Source: Caldisericaceae bacterium
Lineage (GTDB): Bacteria; Caldisericota; Caldisericia; Caldisericales; Caldisericaceae
NCBI GenBank assembly: GCA_027023025.1
Contig: JALVXB010000006.1
Location: 1-59,040, forward strand
Reading direction: 5' to 3'
Length of the DNA: 59,040 nt
This document shows, piece by piece, positions 50,834-59,040 of this stretch (position 1 is its first letter; each line of letters starts with the position of its first letter). Made by a program: the position numbers and the translations under genes. Below the pieces are notes generated by a model. That model searched no databases and was not told the origin of the DNA. It worked only from the letters and a program-made list of their open reading frames with translations.

Positions 50834-53779
50834 TTACGGTGTATACGAAATCGTTATCGTCCGCGTCGAGGCGTTCCACTCCACTTTGCAGCCCAGATTC
50901 TCCGCAACAAATCTCAAAGGCAGCATCGTCCGCTCGTTTATAATGATAGGCTTAACATCGTGGTTGCTCGGGTCTATCCACTTCATTACGCCGTTTACTC
51001 GTGCCTGAGGTTTTCCTATCCAGAGGTTAATCGTGGTGCTATCGAGGTTTATCGTAACCATTCTCTGCACGGGATCCCACTCTATCGTTCCGCCCAGTGC
51101 TTCAACGATTGCGCGGATTGGAACGACCGTCCTGCCCCACTTCGGGATAATAACGGGTTTCGTGCCTCTGCCGGGATCGATTTCTTTTTTAACTCCGTTT
51201 ACCGTCATCATCGGGTTGTCCGGCTGAAGCGTAATAATTATCTGCGGTTTATAAATCACAGTTATCGTTTTCGTCGTTTTGTTGCCCGCTTTGTCCGTTG
51301 CAACGATCGTAATCGCGTTTTCGCCTTTATGGAGCGCAACGCTCGTTGAAAACGAACCGTCTTTTTGCAGCACGACGATGTTTCCTTTTACGAAAACGCT
51401 GTCAAGCCCTGCACCTTCGTCGCTTGCCTTTCCTTTCACCGTAACGAGCGAGTCGTGCACCACCGCTCCGTTTTGAGGTTCGCTTATAGAAAGTTCTGGC
51501 GGGGTGTCGTCCTTTATCTCGGCACTTACTTCCATAGAGGGTGCAGAGTAGTTCGGAGGGTTCGCATCGTCAAATGCTTTTACGACATAATAATACTTCT
51601 TTGCAATTTCCACATTCCTGTCCGTGTAACTCGTTTCGTCTTTAGACACAGTTGCAATTGGGTCTGGAGATTCCTCGCCGGGTTTTGTGCCGCGGTAAAC
51701 TGCATACCCTGCAAGTTTGTCGTAGTCCACCTTGCTCCAGTTGATTGAAATGCCTTTTGCAAATGCAATTGCGTTTACCGTCTTTGGCGCTGGTATACCA
51801 CAGTTTCTCTTTATAACGAACGAATCCGTCACCTTTCCGCTGATCCTTATGTGCTTCACTTTCAACTCGTCGTAAGAAGCGGTGATTTCGCTGAAGCCAA
51901 AACCGTTTTCAGAATACACGGTGAAGTAGCTGTGCGATGCACCGTACTGAGGCGCGCCCGCACAACCGTCAACGACATAAATAGGATAGTTCACTCCACA
52001 GTATTCGTTTTTATTCCTGCTCATTATCTTTCCGTCGTAACTGATCGGGTATGTGCGCTCGTAGTCGTGCTCGTGTCCGTTGTAAACGAGGTTTACATGG
52101 TATTTGTCAAACAGCGGGCAAAGCGTGTCGCGTATGTCCATATTGCTCGCACCAACCGATGTAAACGGCGGCCTGTGGAACGCAACGACCACCCAATAGT
52201 CAGGATGCGTCTTTTTAATGTTTTCAAGGTCTGAAACGAGCCACTTGTACTGCGCAGAACCTTTACGGTAGTCAGAATCGGTAGACAAACTGATAAAGTG
52301 GATGCTTCCGTAGTTGAACGAGTACCAGAGGTTGTTGTTCGGGAAAACGAATTGCTTGAGGTAGTTTACCCACGGCTCCGCAGTTTTGTAGTGATATTCG
52401 TGGTTGCCCACCGCCTCCATAAACGGTGCAGTTGCAGAAAGCGGCTGCACATAGTTAAACCAGATGTCCCAGAAGTGCTGGTCCCCTCCGATAAAAACAT
52501 TGTCGCCCGTGAAAATGACGAACCTGGGGTGCACTTTTAAAACTCCCTGGACGACTTTGCCCCAGTTAGACATATCGTCGTCGTAAGGAGACTTGTTTCT
52601 CGAGTCGCCCATCACGACGAAGTTGAATGTTGCTTTGTCAGAAGCAGGCGCAGTGGTAAATGTGTAGTCCTTGCTCCACCCGCCGACCGGGTCCCCGCAC
52701 CTGTAGTGGTATGTCGTGCCCGGCTCAAGGCCAGTAAGTTCCACGCTGTAAATGTATCCGTTTGCGCCTTCGTAAGTCCAGGTTAGGTCCTTTGCCACGC
52801 TCCCGTAATTTTCGCTCGTTCCGTAAACGACTTCCGCGGGGACATTGTGGTTTTCCTTCGTTTCCCACATCACGACGACGCTCGTTTTCGGGTCGCCATT
52901 CCAGCTGAGGTGGATGTGCACAGGCGAGTCGCTCCCCGGAAGATACTCGTTGGACGCAGAGGATGCGCACCAGTCCACGATGTTTACTCCAAACACGGAG
53001 TCGTCGTAGTCGTCCCAATTGTCGTAGAGCTTGTCGCCGGGGTCGCCTTTTCCGTCGTCAAATACGGAAGAATCACCTATCGCAACGACTTTTCCGCTGC
53101 CGTAAGTTGCTGCAGCAGCAACTGGGCCTTTGTAGGAATTTGCCACATACTTTGCGCCGTTTGAAAGCGTAAGCGTTGCACCGCCCCATATACCAATAGA
53201 GTTAACGCCTTTCAGCATTTTGGGAAAGTCTTTTTTGTTGAGGTCAGTTATCGGATGGTCGGAAACCTTGTCGCTATCAAATGTAATGCCAAAGTCTGCA
53301 GTTTTCAAACTGTCGTCGAACACCTTTACCGCGTCCCAGCCGCTGTAATTTCTGTCAGCTCCGGCGTGGTCAGAGATAATGATTAAACCGCCGCCGTTGT
53401 GCACGAAGCTTTTTATTGCACTTACTTCGCTGTCGGAAAAAGGATTCTGCGGCTCGGGTATCACGAAGACGGACACACCGCTCAAGTCACTTTCCGTGAC
53501 GCTGCTGCCGCTGAGTTCTTTTACAGTGTAGCCTTTGTTTTTCAGCGCATCTGCCCACTGAGAGTAAGCGCCAGTTATCACCCAATCGGCGTTGCCCGCA
53601 GTTTCGTCTTTCGTATCGTCAAACAGCACGACTTTTGACGCCGCAACGGTCTTGTCCTGAGAGAAAAACACCGCAGGGTTTGCCATATAGTAGAGAAAAC
53701 CAAAAAGAATAAGAGCAATAAGTACAAAGGAAAGTATGCTCTTTCCTTTCGACCTGAAGTGCACTTTAAAATTATTCAT
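50834..53779 (-). CDS. Exported modular metallophosphoesterase (purple acid phosphatase-like) with stalk domain
   Basis: The 981-residue product has an N-terminal membrane anchor (about residues 14-33). Domains in order: a DUF4350/GATase-like alpha/beta domain (about 45-270: VFVIPEPQNPF, GGGLIIISDHAG); a purple acid phosphatase N-terminal Ig domain (about 285-385); the metallophosphoesterase core with GDSR, FTGDNV, GNHEYHY, FHRPPF and GHEHDYERTYP metal-ligand blocks (about 390-600); a fibronectin III domain (about 660-755); a bacterial Ig domain (about 760-845); and a C-terminal copper-amine-oxidase N-domain stalk repeat (about 850-981). It likely hydrolyses phosphate esters outside the cell. 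Own promoter and terminator; no ECF element. Confidence 0.85.
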   Translation of the reverse strand: MNNFKVHFRSKGKSILSFVLIALILFGFLYYMANPAVFFSQDKTVAASKVVLFDDTKDETAGNADWVITGAYSQWADALKNKGYTVKELSGSSVTESDLSGVSVFVIPEPQNPFSDSEVSAIKSFVHNGGGLIIISDHAGADRNYSGWDAVKVFDDSLKTADFGITFDSDKVSDHPITDLNKKDFPKMLKGVNSIGIWGGATLTLSNGAKYVANSYKGPVAAAATYGSGKVVAIGDSSVFDDGKGDPGDKLYDNWDDYDDSVFGVNIVDWCASSASNEYLPGSDSPVHIHLSWNGDPKTSVVVMWETKENHNVPAEVVYGTSENYGSVAKDLTWTYEGANGYIYSVELTGLEPGTTYHYRCGDPVGGWSKDYTFTTAPASDKATFNFVVMGDSRNKSPYDDDMSNWGKVVQGVLKVHPRFVIFTGDNVFIGGDQHFWDIWFNYVQPLSATAPFMEAVGNHEYHYKTAEPWVNYLKQFVFPNNNLWYSFNYGSIHFISLSTDSDYRKGSAQYKWLVSDLENIKKTHPDYWVVVAFHRPPFTSVGASNMDIRDTLCPLFDKYHVNLVYNGHEHDYERTYPISYDGKIMSRNKNEYCGVNYPIYVVDGCAGAPQYGASHSYFTVYSENGFGFSEITASYDELKVKHIRISGKVTDSFVIKRNCGIPAPKTVNAIAFAKGISINWSKVDYDKLAGYAVYRGTKPGEESPDPIATVSKDETSYTDRNVEIAKKYYYVVKAFDDANPPNYSAPSMEVSAEIKDDTPPELSISEPQNGAVVHDSLVTVKGKASDEGAGLDSVFVKGNIVVLQKDGSFSTSVALHKGENAITIVATDKAGNKTTKTITVIYKPQIIITLQPDNPMMTVNGVKKEIDPGRGTKPVIIPKWGRTVVPIRAIVEALGGTIEWDPVQRMVTINLDSTTINLWIGKPQARVNGVMKWIDPSNHDVKPIIINERTMLPLRFVAENLGCKVEWNASTRTITISYTP

Positions 53780-53807
53780 ACTACCTCCTATAAATATTTA
53801 GCACCTG

Positions 53808-53836
53808 ATTATACCACAAGTTATAAATCTAAAAAG
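53808..53836 (-). promoter_or_regulatory. Possible promoter of the metallophosphoesterase gene
   Basis: On the minus strand a clear TATAAT (53813-53808) with only a weak -35 (TTTTT-rich) about 17 bases upstream, followed by ATAGGAGG and the ATG at 53779. Confidence 0.45.
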
Positions 53837-53866
53837 GAACCTTAAAAAGCAGGTATTAAGCGAAAA

Positions 53867-55135
53867 CTATCCAATTGCAAATTCTGCTTTGTAGGGAAGG
53901 ATAAACTCTACCAATTTGCTTCCAAGTTGCAGCTCTGTTTCCGTAGAAGTGTTTACGATGTAGCCCTTTTTAACCTCGTACTTCTCAAGGAAGATTCTGA
54001 AGTTTTTGAACACTTTAGGTTTTTTCATTTCGGTTGCTTTTACTTCTACAGGAATGATGTTTCCGTAAAAGTCTTTTACTACAAAGTCCACTTCGTTTTT
54101 ATCCTTCGTGCGCCAGTAGTTTACGCTTAGGTGTTCGTTCCTTATAAGGGCAGAGAACACATAGTTTTCAAGCAGACTTCCTCTGTCTTTGCGCAGTGAA
54201 AACTTCTCAAAGTTTCTTACTGCAAAGTTTCTTAATCCCGTATCTATGAAGTAAATCTTCGGCATTTTCGTAATCTCTTTCCGTTTATTCGTAAAGAACG
54301 GATGCACTCTTCGTATAACGAATGTCTGCTCAAGTGCGTGGATGTAGTTTTCCAGAGTTCTTATGTGGATGCCGAGCAAATTTGAAACACTGCTGAAGTT
54401 TATGCCTGAACCTACCTGGTCTGCTAACACCGTAATAAGCTTTGAATACTTGATAGGCTCCTTCACATTAAGGTAGCCTATTACATCCTTTTCTATGTAA
54501 CTCGAATATATTTCGTTAAGCGTCTGCACTTTCTCTTCCCTATCTTCTGAAAGAACAACGCGCGGGTAGCCCCCGAACACGAGGTAATCGTAAAAGTGCG
54601 AGAGTATTTTATCCCTGTTTATGCGGGAAGTATTCTTTTCTTTGAGTAGTCCTGAAAGTGCAGGTGCTTTTGCCTGAATGTATTCTTTAAACGAAAAAGG
54701 CCAGACATAAAAAACTCTTTTTCTTCCGGTAAGATACTCTCCCACCTTTGACTTTATCTCAAGAGAAGAAGAACCCGTAACGACGAACTTTACGGGAAGG
54801 TTCAGGTCGTAAATCCCTTTGAGGAATATTCCGGGGTTTTCAATGCGTTGCACTTCGTCTATAAACACATAAAGAAACTTTTCTTTCTTCAACTCTTCCT
54901 TTATGTACTTTACAAACTCAGTCTGGTTTTTTACACTTTCAAGGTCGTAGAAAAGGTCCAGATTAAACATCTTTATACTACTTTCAGAGACGCCGTTCTT
55001 AGTGAGCCTGTCTTTCAAGTATAAAAGAACGGTTGTTTTGCCCGTTTGCCTTGCACCCGTAATCACCGTTATTTCTTTCCTATCAAGGTGCGCGTAAACT
55101 CTATCAAAAATCTCTCTGTGAACTATTTTATCCAT
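53867..55135 (-). CDS. AAA_14/DUF4143 ATPase with nuclease-like C-terminus
   Basis: The 422-residue product has Walker A GARQTGKTT (about residues 22-30), Walker B LYVFIDEVQR (about 88-97), a sensor VVTGSSSLE (about 117-125), a winged-helix middle part, and the DUF4143 end with LLENYVFSAL, DKNEVDFVV and IPVEVKA, which matches the PD-(D/E)XK pattern. Such proteins are common in prokaryotes, often single genes with unclear role (suspected mobile or defence-linked). The ATG lies only 8 bases after the -10 box and has no ribosome site, so it is translated from a leaderless mRNA. Confidence 0.85.
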   Translation of the reverse strand: MDKIVHREIFDRVYAHLDRKEITVITGARQTGKTTVLLYLKDRLTKNGVSESSIKMFNLDLFYDLESVKNQTEFVKYIKEELKKEKFLYVFIDEVQRIENPGIFLKGIYDLNLPVKFVVTGSSSLEIKSKVGEYLTGRKRVFYVWPFSFKEYIQAKAPALSGLLKEKNTSRINRDKILSHFYDYLVFGGYPRVVLSEDREEKVQTLNEIYSSYIEKDVIGYLNVKEPIKYSKLITVLADQVGSGINFSSVSNLLGIHIRTLENYIHALEQTFVIRRVHPFFTNKRKEITKMPKIYFIDTGLRNFAVRNFEKFSLRKDRGSLLENYVFSALIRNEHLSVNYWRTKDKNEVDFVVKDFYGNIIPVEVKATEMKKPKVFKNFRIFLEKYEVKKGYIVNTSTETELQLGSKLVEFILPYKAEFAIG

Positions 55136-55143
55136 ACACTGCT

Positions 55144-55171
55144 ATTTTAGTACGATTATTTTTACAGTCAA
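55144..55171 (-). promoter_or_regulatory. Promoter of the DUF4143 ATPase (leaderless)
   Basis: On the minus strand: TTGACT (55171-55166), 16 bp, TAAAAT (55149-55144), 8 bases before ATG. Confidence 0.65.
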
Positions 55172-55309
55172 GTGCTATTTTGGTAAAAGTTGTATTTGCA
55201 ACGAAAAGCCAACCCAACCAGAGATTCACGCTTTCGCAGATAAAAATCAACTTCCGTTACTACACCTGAAAACACTGTTCTTAAAAAACTGCACGATTTC
55301 AAAAATATA

Positions 55310-55338
55310 TTGACTTATTTTGCATTTTTTATTAAAAT
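55310..55338 (+). promoter_or_regulatory. Promoter of the DUF505 gene
   Basis: TTGACT, 17 bp, TAAAAT. It leaves a leader of about 95 bases before AAGGAGG and the ATG at 55444; I found no clear riboswitch there. 55172-55309 shows nothing else. Confidence 0.6.
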
Positions 55339-55443
55339 TGTTTTGCGGGCGAAATAGCACAATAGTCATAACTTACTGCACAAAATAACAGCAGCATTAT
55401 TTCAAACAAAATTTAATCCAAAATAACCTAAGGAGGTGAAAAG

Positions 55444-57444
55444 ATGATTATTCGAAAAGAACACGCCATTGCGTTAAGGAAATTGCTTGCAGAGAAAAAC
55501 AACAATGCTCCGTACAGCAAATTTTTAGAAAGTGAAACGCCTGTGCTGCTGGAACTTGAACGCGCAGGACTGGTAAACGAAGAAAAACCGCTTCAGTGGG
55601 TTTTAACATATGCGGGAGAAGCCGTTGCAACCGTTTTAAACAAAGCTTACGAAAACGGCGCAGTCCCCTACATTGAAGGAAAACCCGAAACGGACATTGA
55701 AGTGAAAGAATCGCTCAAATTAGACAAACCAGAGGATTGGGCAGACGACTTCCGCTGGATAGGCAGCGAGATTATCGCAATGCTTGATGCAGCAAACAGA
55801 GCAGGCCGCGTTGGTCCAAAGTCCGTAGAGCAACTGATAAAGCGCGGACTTGCCGTGCGCGTGTACGACAAAGTGGCAAAGAAAGAGTACACCGTGCTCA
55901 GCGAGGCGGGAAAAAGCATTCTGGACATTTACGAAAACGCACACCCTCGCCTCATCATCGACGCAAAACTTGCAGACTTCATAAGGAACGCGCCGATAGG
56001 GCCTGCTGAAACGAGCAGATTGCCGCTTGGCTCCCACGAAGAGCACCTTTTAGAAGCAATGAGGCTGATCGCTTACAGCGCGCCTTCCTCAGATGTGTTT
56101 GCCTTTACGGCTCTGGGGCAGGCAGTAAAACACGCGCTGGAAAACGGCGGGTTCGGAAGCGAGACCTGCTTCTCAGAAGAAATTATGTGGAACATTGCTC
56201 ACCTTGCAGACGGTGAAGAAGTGCCGAAAGAAGCGCTTGCCCTTTTGCAGGAACTTGCATTCGTGGACGCAGAAAACGAACTTTTGCCTGCAGGCGAGTG
56301 GGCACTTGAAGCGTTCCGCATCTGGCACGACGGCCCAAGAAAAGATGTGTGGACATTTGCAGTAGAGGCAGAAGAAGTCGGCGTGCTGCAGACGATAGAA
56401 ACGCTTGCAAAGAAGTACGAAGCGGTTAAAAACGAAAGCGTTTTGCCGACATTTGACAACATCAGAAGAGAGATGATCGACCGCAAAGTAAAGGAATACA
56501 AAAAACTGCTGGAGCGCTACGGAAGAAAGATTAAAGAAATTCCGGAAAAGTTCAGAAAAATTGCAGAACAGTTCTCAGAAGCAAAAGACTTTGCAAAGTG
56601 GTACGACGACAACTTTATGCTGAGAGAATCGCTTTACAGCCTTGAGTCGTTCAACCTGGTAGAAAGCGTAAAGGACGAAAAAACTGGAAAGGAAGTCTTT
56701 GCAATTACTGAAACGGGAAAAGCGGTGCTTGAAGAGCAAAACGGCGCGCAGAGGGACATTTCCTCCACCGCAGTGAAGGCAATCACTATAACGCGGAAGA
56801 TGTTCTCCGCACCGTCTATCGAGTGGTTCAGGGAAGCGCAGGAAGCAAAATTGGTGGGAACGGCAGAGCCCACGAAGAGCGGATACCTCTACGCAAAACT
56901 TTCAGAAACGCTCAGTCGTAAACCGCACCTTACGAAGTTTGAGCTGGAAGTTTTCCACACGATCCCCGCAAAAGGCGTAACCGAGCAGTTCGTTTACGAA
57001 GAACTGGAAAAACGCGGATACGACGAGGAAAAGATTCGCTGGGCACTGGAAAAGTTAGAAGCACGCCACCTCATAGAAACACTGCCAGACGGAAACATCG
57101 TTGAAACAAACGCAGGCGTGAAGATGGACGAAGCGCTGTCAGGCGCACCGGCAGGGCTGGGCAACCCGATAAACCCGATTATCTACCGCGTGCTTGAGGC
57201 ACTGCGCAAGGTCGGGACGCTCTATGTGAAGGAAGAAAAAGTGCGCATACTTCCAAGGAACATAAAGGAAGCGCTGAAACTCAGCGGGCTCAGCAAAGAC
57301 GCATTTGACGATGCGGTAAAAGTTGCAAAGGTTGCAGGCTTCCTCGGCAAAAACTCCATAACGAGAGCAGGGCTTCTCGTGCTGGAAGCAGTTAAGGAGA
57401 TGAACCCGCAGGAGGGAAGCGGCCTCGACGCGTTCGTAGAGTAA
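55444..57444 (+). CDS. DUF505 family protein
   Basis: The 666-residue product is a soluble, highly charged protein with repeated winged-helix-like units (helix, LTYAGEAVATVL; YTVLSEAGKSIL; FAFTALGQAVKHAL; FAITETGKAVLEE; NSITRAGLLVLEA). This repeated TxxG turn is the pattern of DUF505 (PF04458), known mainly from archaea and a few thermophilic bacteria. Function is unknown; repeated wHTH units suggest nucleic-acid or protein scaffolding. It has no signal peptide, an ordinary strong promoter, AAGGAGG and a clear terminator, so it looks like a well-expressed single cytoplasmic gene. GC content is higher than in the neighbouring intergenic DNA. Confidence 0.75.
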   Translation: MIIRKEHAIALRKLLAEKNNNAPYSKFLESETPVLLELERAGLVNEEKPLQWVLTYAGEAVATVLNKAYENGAVPYIEGKPETDIEVKESLKLDKPEDWADDFRWIGSEIIAMLDAANRAGRVGPKSVEQLIKRGLAVRVYDKVAKKEYTVLSEAGKSILDIYENAHPRLIIDAKLADFIRNAPIGPAETSRLPLGSHEEHLLEAMRLIAYSAPSSDVFAFTALGQAVKHALENGGFGSETCFSEEIMWNIAHLADGEEVPKEALALLQELAFVDAENELLPAGEWALEAFRIWHDGPRKDVWTFAVEAEEVGVLQTIETLAKKYEAVKNESVLPTFDNIRREMIDRKVKEYKKLLERYGRKIKEIPEKFRKIAEQFSEAKDFAKWYDDNFMLRESLYSLESFNLVESVKDEKTGKEVFAITETGKAVLEEQNGAQRDISSTAVKAITITRKMFSAPSIEWFREAQEAKLVGTAEPTKSGYLYAKLSETLSRKPHLTKFELEVFHTIPAKGVTEQFVYEELEKRGYDEEKIRWALEKLEARHLIETLPDGNIVETNAGVKMDEALSGAPAGLGNPINPIIYRVLEALRKVGTLYVKEEKVRILPRNIKEALKLSGLSKDAFDDAVKVAKVAGFLGKNSITRAGLLVLEAVKEMNPQEGSGLDAFVE

Positions 57445-57495
57445 ATTTGTGCAAGAAGTTAGGCTTCAGTACTGGGTTTTATGTTGAAGTAAAGG

Positions 57496-57536
57496 CTGCG
57501 GTGCTCCGCATTAACGCGGATGTTGCCGCAGTTTTT
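57496..57536 (+). terminator. Terminator of the DUF505 gene
   Basis: CTGCGG/CCGCAG stem with an inner CCGC/GCGG stem, followed by TTTTT. Confidence 0.85.
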
Positions 57537-57655
57537 CGTTGCGCATTTTCGTTAACGGAGTTTTTAAAAACTTCGCTGCATAAATTCGCCGCACATTTTC
57601 TCAAGAATTGCTTTTAAGAACTTCAAACATTAATCCTATACAAAGCCTTATAAAA

Positions 57656-57698
57656 CAAAAACTGCCCCGCTTCTTGCAGTGAGTTTGATGCGGGGCAG
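57656..57698 (-). terminator. Terminator of the stalk-domain protein gene
   Basis: On the minus strand: CTGCCCCGC/GCGGGGCAG 9-bp perfect stem followed by TTTTTGTTTT, 24 bases after the stop at 57722. Confidence 0.9.
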
Positions 57699-57721
57699 CA
57701 TGTATACTTACGAGTTAAAAA

Positions 57722-59040
57722 CTACCCGAAGTAGTATACGGTGATTGTTCTGGTTGATGGGTTCCAGTCCACCGTGCAGCCGAGATGTTCAACGATAAAA
57801 CGAAGAGGAAGGTAGGTTCTGTTATTTATGATGATGGGGGTAACTTTGCCGTTTCTGGGGTCTATCGGCGTCTTTATGCCATTAACGAGTGCTGTGGGTT
57901 TGTCTATAGTAAGGACGATTGTGTTGCCGTTGAGCTGTATCGTTACTTCTCTCGTTTTTCCGTTCCAGCTTATCGTTCCTCCCAGTGCTTCTATAAGGGA
58001 GCGGATGGGGATGAGAGTTCTGTTGTTCTTTATTATGGGCTTGCTGTTCTGTGCATCTATCTTTTGTTTTGTTCCGTTTATCGTAATGAAGGGGTTTCCT
58101 ATCTGGAGGGTAATGATATTTGATCTATTTCTATTTGAGTTAACGAAGGAAACTGTGTAGGTCTTTTTGAATGTATTGCCTGCTTTGTCTGCTATCTCTA
58201 TTGTGATGTTGTTTACGCCTGGTTTAAGGGAAATGGATACCTTGAAGGTGTTATCTGCTGAAACTGAAACAGGTTTTCCGTTTATCGTAAAGGATGCTAT
58301 GCCTGTTGTCTTATCGTATGCACTGCCTTTTATGGTAAGGGTGTTTGAGAAAACTGATCTGGGAATAGGAGTAGTAAGTTCCACTGTGGGTGCTTTTGTA
58401 TCTGATATAACGGTAAACTTTTTGGTCGTGTAGTTCCCGTAGAAGTCGTATACTGTAACTTCTATGTTATTTTCTCCTTCAAAAAGGGTAATCTTTGGGT
58501 CGTTTCCTTTTGGAAGGCCATAAACATCTTTTATCTTTATTCCGTTGTCTTTTATAACTGTGCGGGATATCATACCAGAGTTATCCGTTGCAATAAGGGT
58601 AAAGGAAAGTGTAGGAGAGTTTGTAACTGTTAGGGAGTTTGTGTTTATCTCGGGAATTGAAACGGAAGGAGGAGTCGTGTCTACCTGTTTTACTTTTGGC
58701 GTCTTAAACGATTTGTCCTGTCCGTAAGATGTGCCTGCCGAACTTACTGCAACTGCCCTGAAGTGGTAGGTCGTGTTGGGTTTAAGGAAGGAAAGGTTTG
58801 CAGAGAAAGTGCCAGTTGAAGTAAGTGCCTGGTGAGGAGTGGTATGCCCGTAATTTGCAGTCGTTCCGTATTCAAAGTATACGGTAACTGAGGTTGAAGT
58901 GCCAAGGTCTGTAAGGCTACCGTTAAGCGTTGCGGTGGTCTGGGTGATGTGAGAGGGAGGAAGGGTGATAAGTGCTGCGGGAACGCTGATATTATACATG
59001 TAAATGCCTCTATCTGTTGCAATGTAAAATGTCCTTCCGG
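57722..59040 (-). CDS. Exported repeat protein with Ig and stalk domains (5' end beyond window)
   Basis: The frame is open through the window edge: before the internal Met at 58999 it reads GRTFYIATDRGIY, a typical propeller blade, so the real start lies past 59040 and the visible 439 residues are the C-terminal part. Domains: end of a beta-propeller, a fibronectin-like domain (ITQTTATLNGSLTDLGT ... YHFRAVAVSSAG), two bacterial Ig-like domains (TPPSVSIPEIN; KAPTVELTTPIPRSVF) and a copper-amine-oxidase N-domain stalk pair (RTLIPIRSLIEALGGTISW; RTYLPLRFIVEHLGCTVDW). It is probably a surface protein like the one at 50834, with which it shares the last two modules. Slightly more AT-rich than its neighbours. 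Confidence 0.8.
   Translation of the reverse strand, partial: GRTFYIATDRGIYMYNISVPAALITLPPSHITQTTATLNGSLTDLGTSTSVTVYFEYGTTANYGHTTPHQALTSTGTFSANLSFLKPNTTYHFRAVAVSSAGTSYGQDKSFKTPKVKQVDTTPPSVSIPEINTNSLTVTNSPTLSFTLIATDNSGMISRTVIKDNGIKIKDVYGLPKGNDPKITLFEGENNIEVTVYDFYGNYTTKKFTVISDTKAPTVELTTPIPRSVFSNTLTIKGSAYDKTTGIASFTINGKPVSVSADNTFKVSISLKPGVNNITIEIADKAGNTFKKTYTVSFVNSNRNRSNIITLQIGNPFITINGTKQKIDAQNSKPIIKNNRTLIPIRSLIEALGGTISWNGKTREVTIQLNGNTIVLTIDKPTALVNGIKTPIDPRNGKVTPIIINNRTYLPLRFIVEHLGCTVDWNPSTRTITVYYFG

Overview
The window reads as chromosomal DNA of an anaerobic, probably thermophilic bacterium, but the lineage cannot be fixed from sequence alone. Pointers are an eight-gene shikimate/tyrosine operon whose order and AroK-AroB fusion recall Thermotogales, a DUF505 protein family best known from archaea and deep-branching thermophiles, and many anchored or lipobox proteins with PEGA, BNR and copper-amine-oxidase-like stalk domains. 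I saw no rRNA, tRNA or CRISPR array.

Layout. 1-17287 (+): membrane-anchored proteins and lipoproteins, interrupted by one minus-strand FAD oxidoreductase (5613-7112). 17361-25131 (-): aroH-aroF-tyrA-aroA-aroE-aroC-aroKB-aroQ, every gene overlapping the next, with its own sigma70-type promoter. 25323-25740 (-): a HicBA toxin-antitoxin pair. 25741-44027 (+): a second run of secreted or anchored proteins, cut at 33674-35671 by an IS4-superfamily insertion sequence that split a PEGA lipoprotein gene and left an 8-bp target duplication. 44097-50254 (-): anchored proteins and lipoproteins. 50834-55171 (-): a modular metallophosphoesterase and a DUF4143 ATPase. 55310-57536 (+): the DUF505 gene. 57656-59040 (-): the 3' part of a stalk-domain protein that runs off the window.

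The main discovery is regulatory. A conserved element of about 60 bp occurs at 14 loci, always upstream of and co-directional with a gene for an exported or anchored product. Its core is an extracytoplasmic-function (ECF) sigma promoter: TGAAAC or CGGAAC/TGGAAC, exactly 16 bp, then CGTCTA, as in Bacillus SigM or E. coli SigE promoters. Housekeeping genes (aro, hicBA, DUF505, DUF4143 ATPase, FAD oxidoreductase) lack it. Most loci carry a second, sigma70-like promoter nearer the gene; nine of these share TTGCAA-AGTTTT-N10-TAAAAT. At four loci the stretch between holds a further conserved cassette: a strong ribosome site, a tiny leader peptide (MNVGG type) and a block of about 140 nt that may act as RNA. 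Arrays of dispersed repeats (ACTCTGAGCGAAGCGAAGAGT type) often sit just upstream of the ECF promoter. I read this as a cell-envelope regulon spread by duplication of promoter cassettes; the sigma factor itself is not in the window.

Several genes look broken: the IS-split PEGA gene, a small lipoprotein truncated by an ECF element, and two genes (amidase at 14258, PEGA lipoprotein at 50192) where one missing T in a T-run appears to shift the frame.
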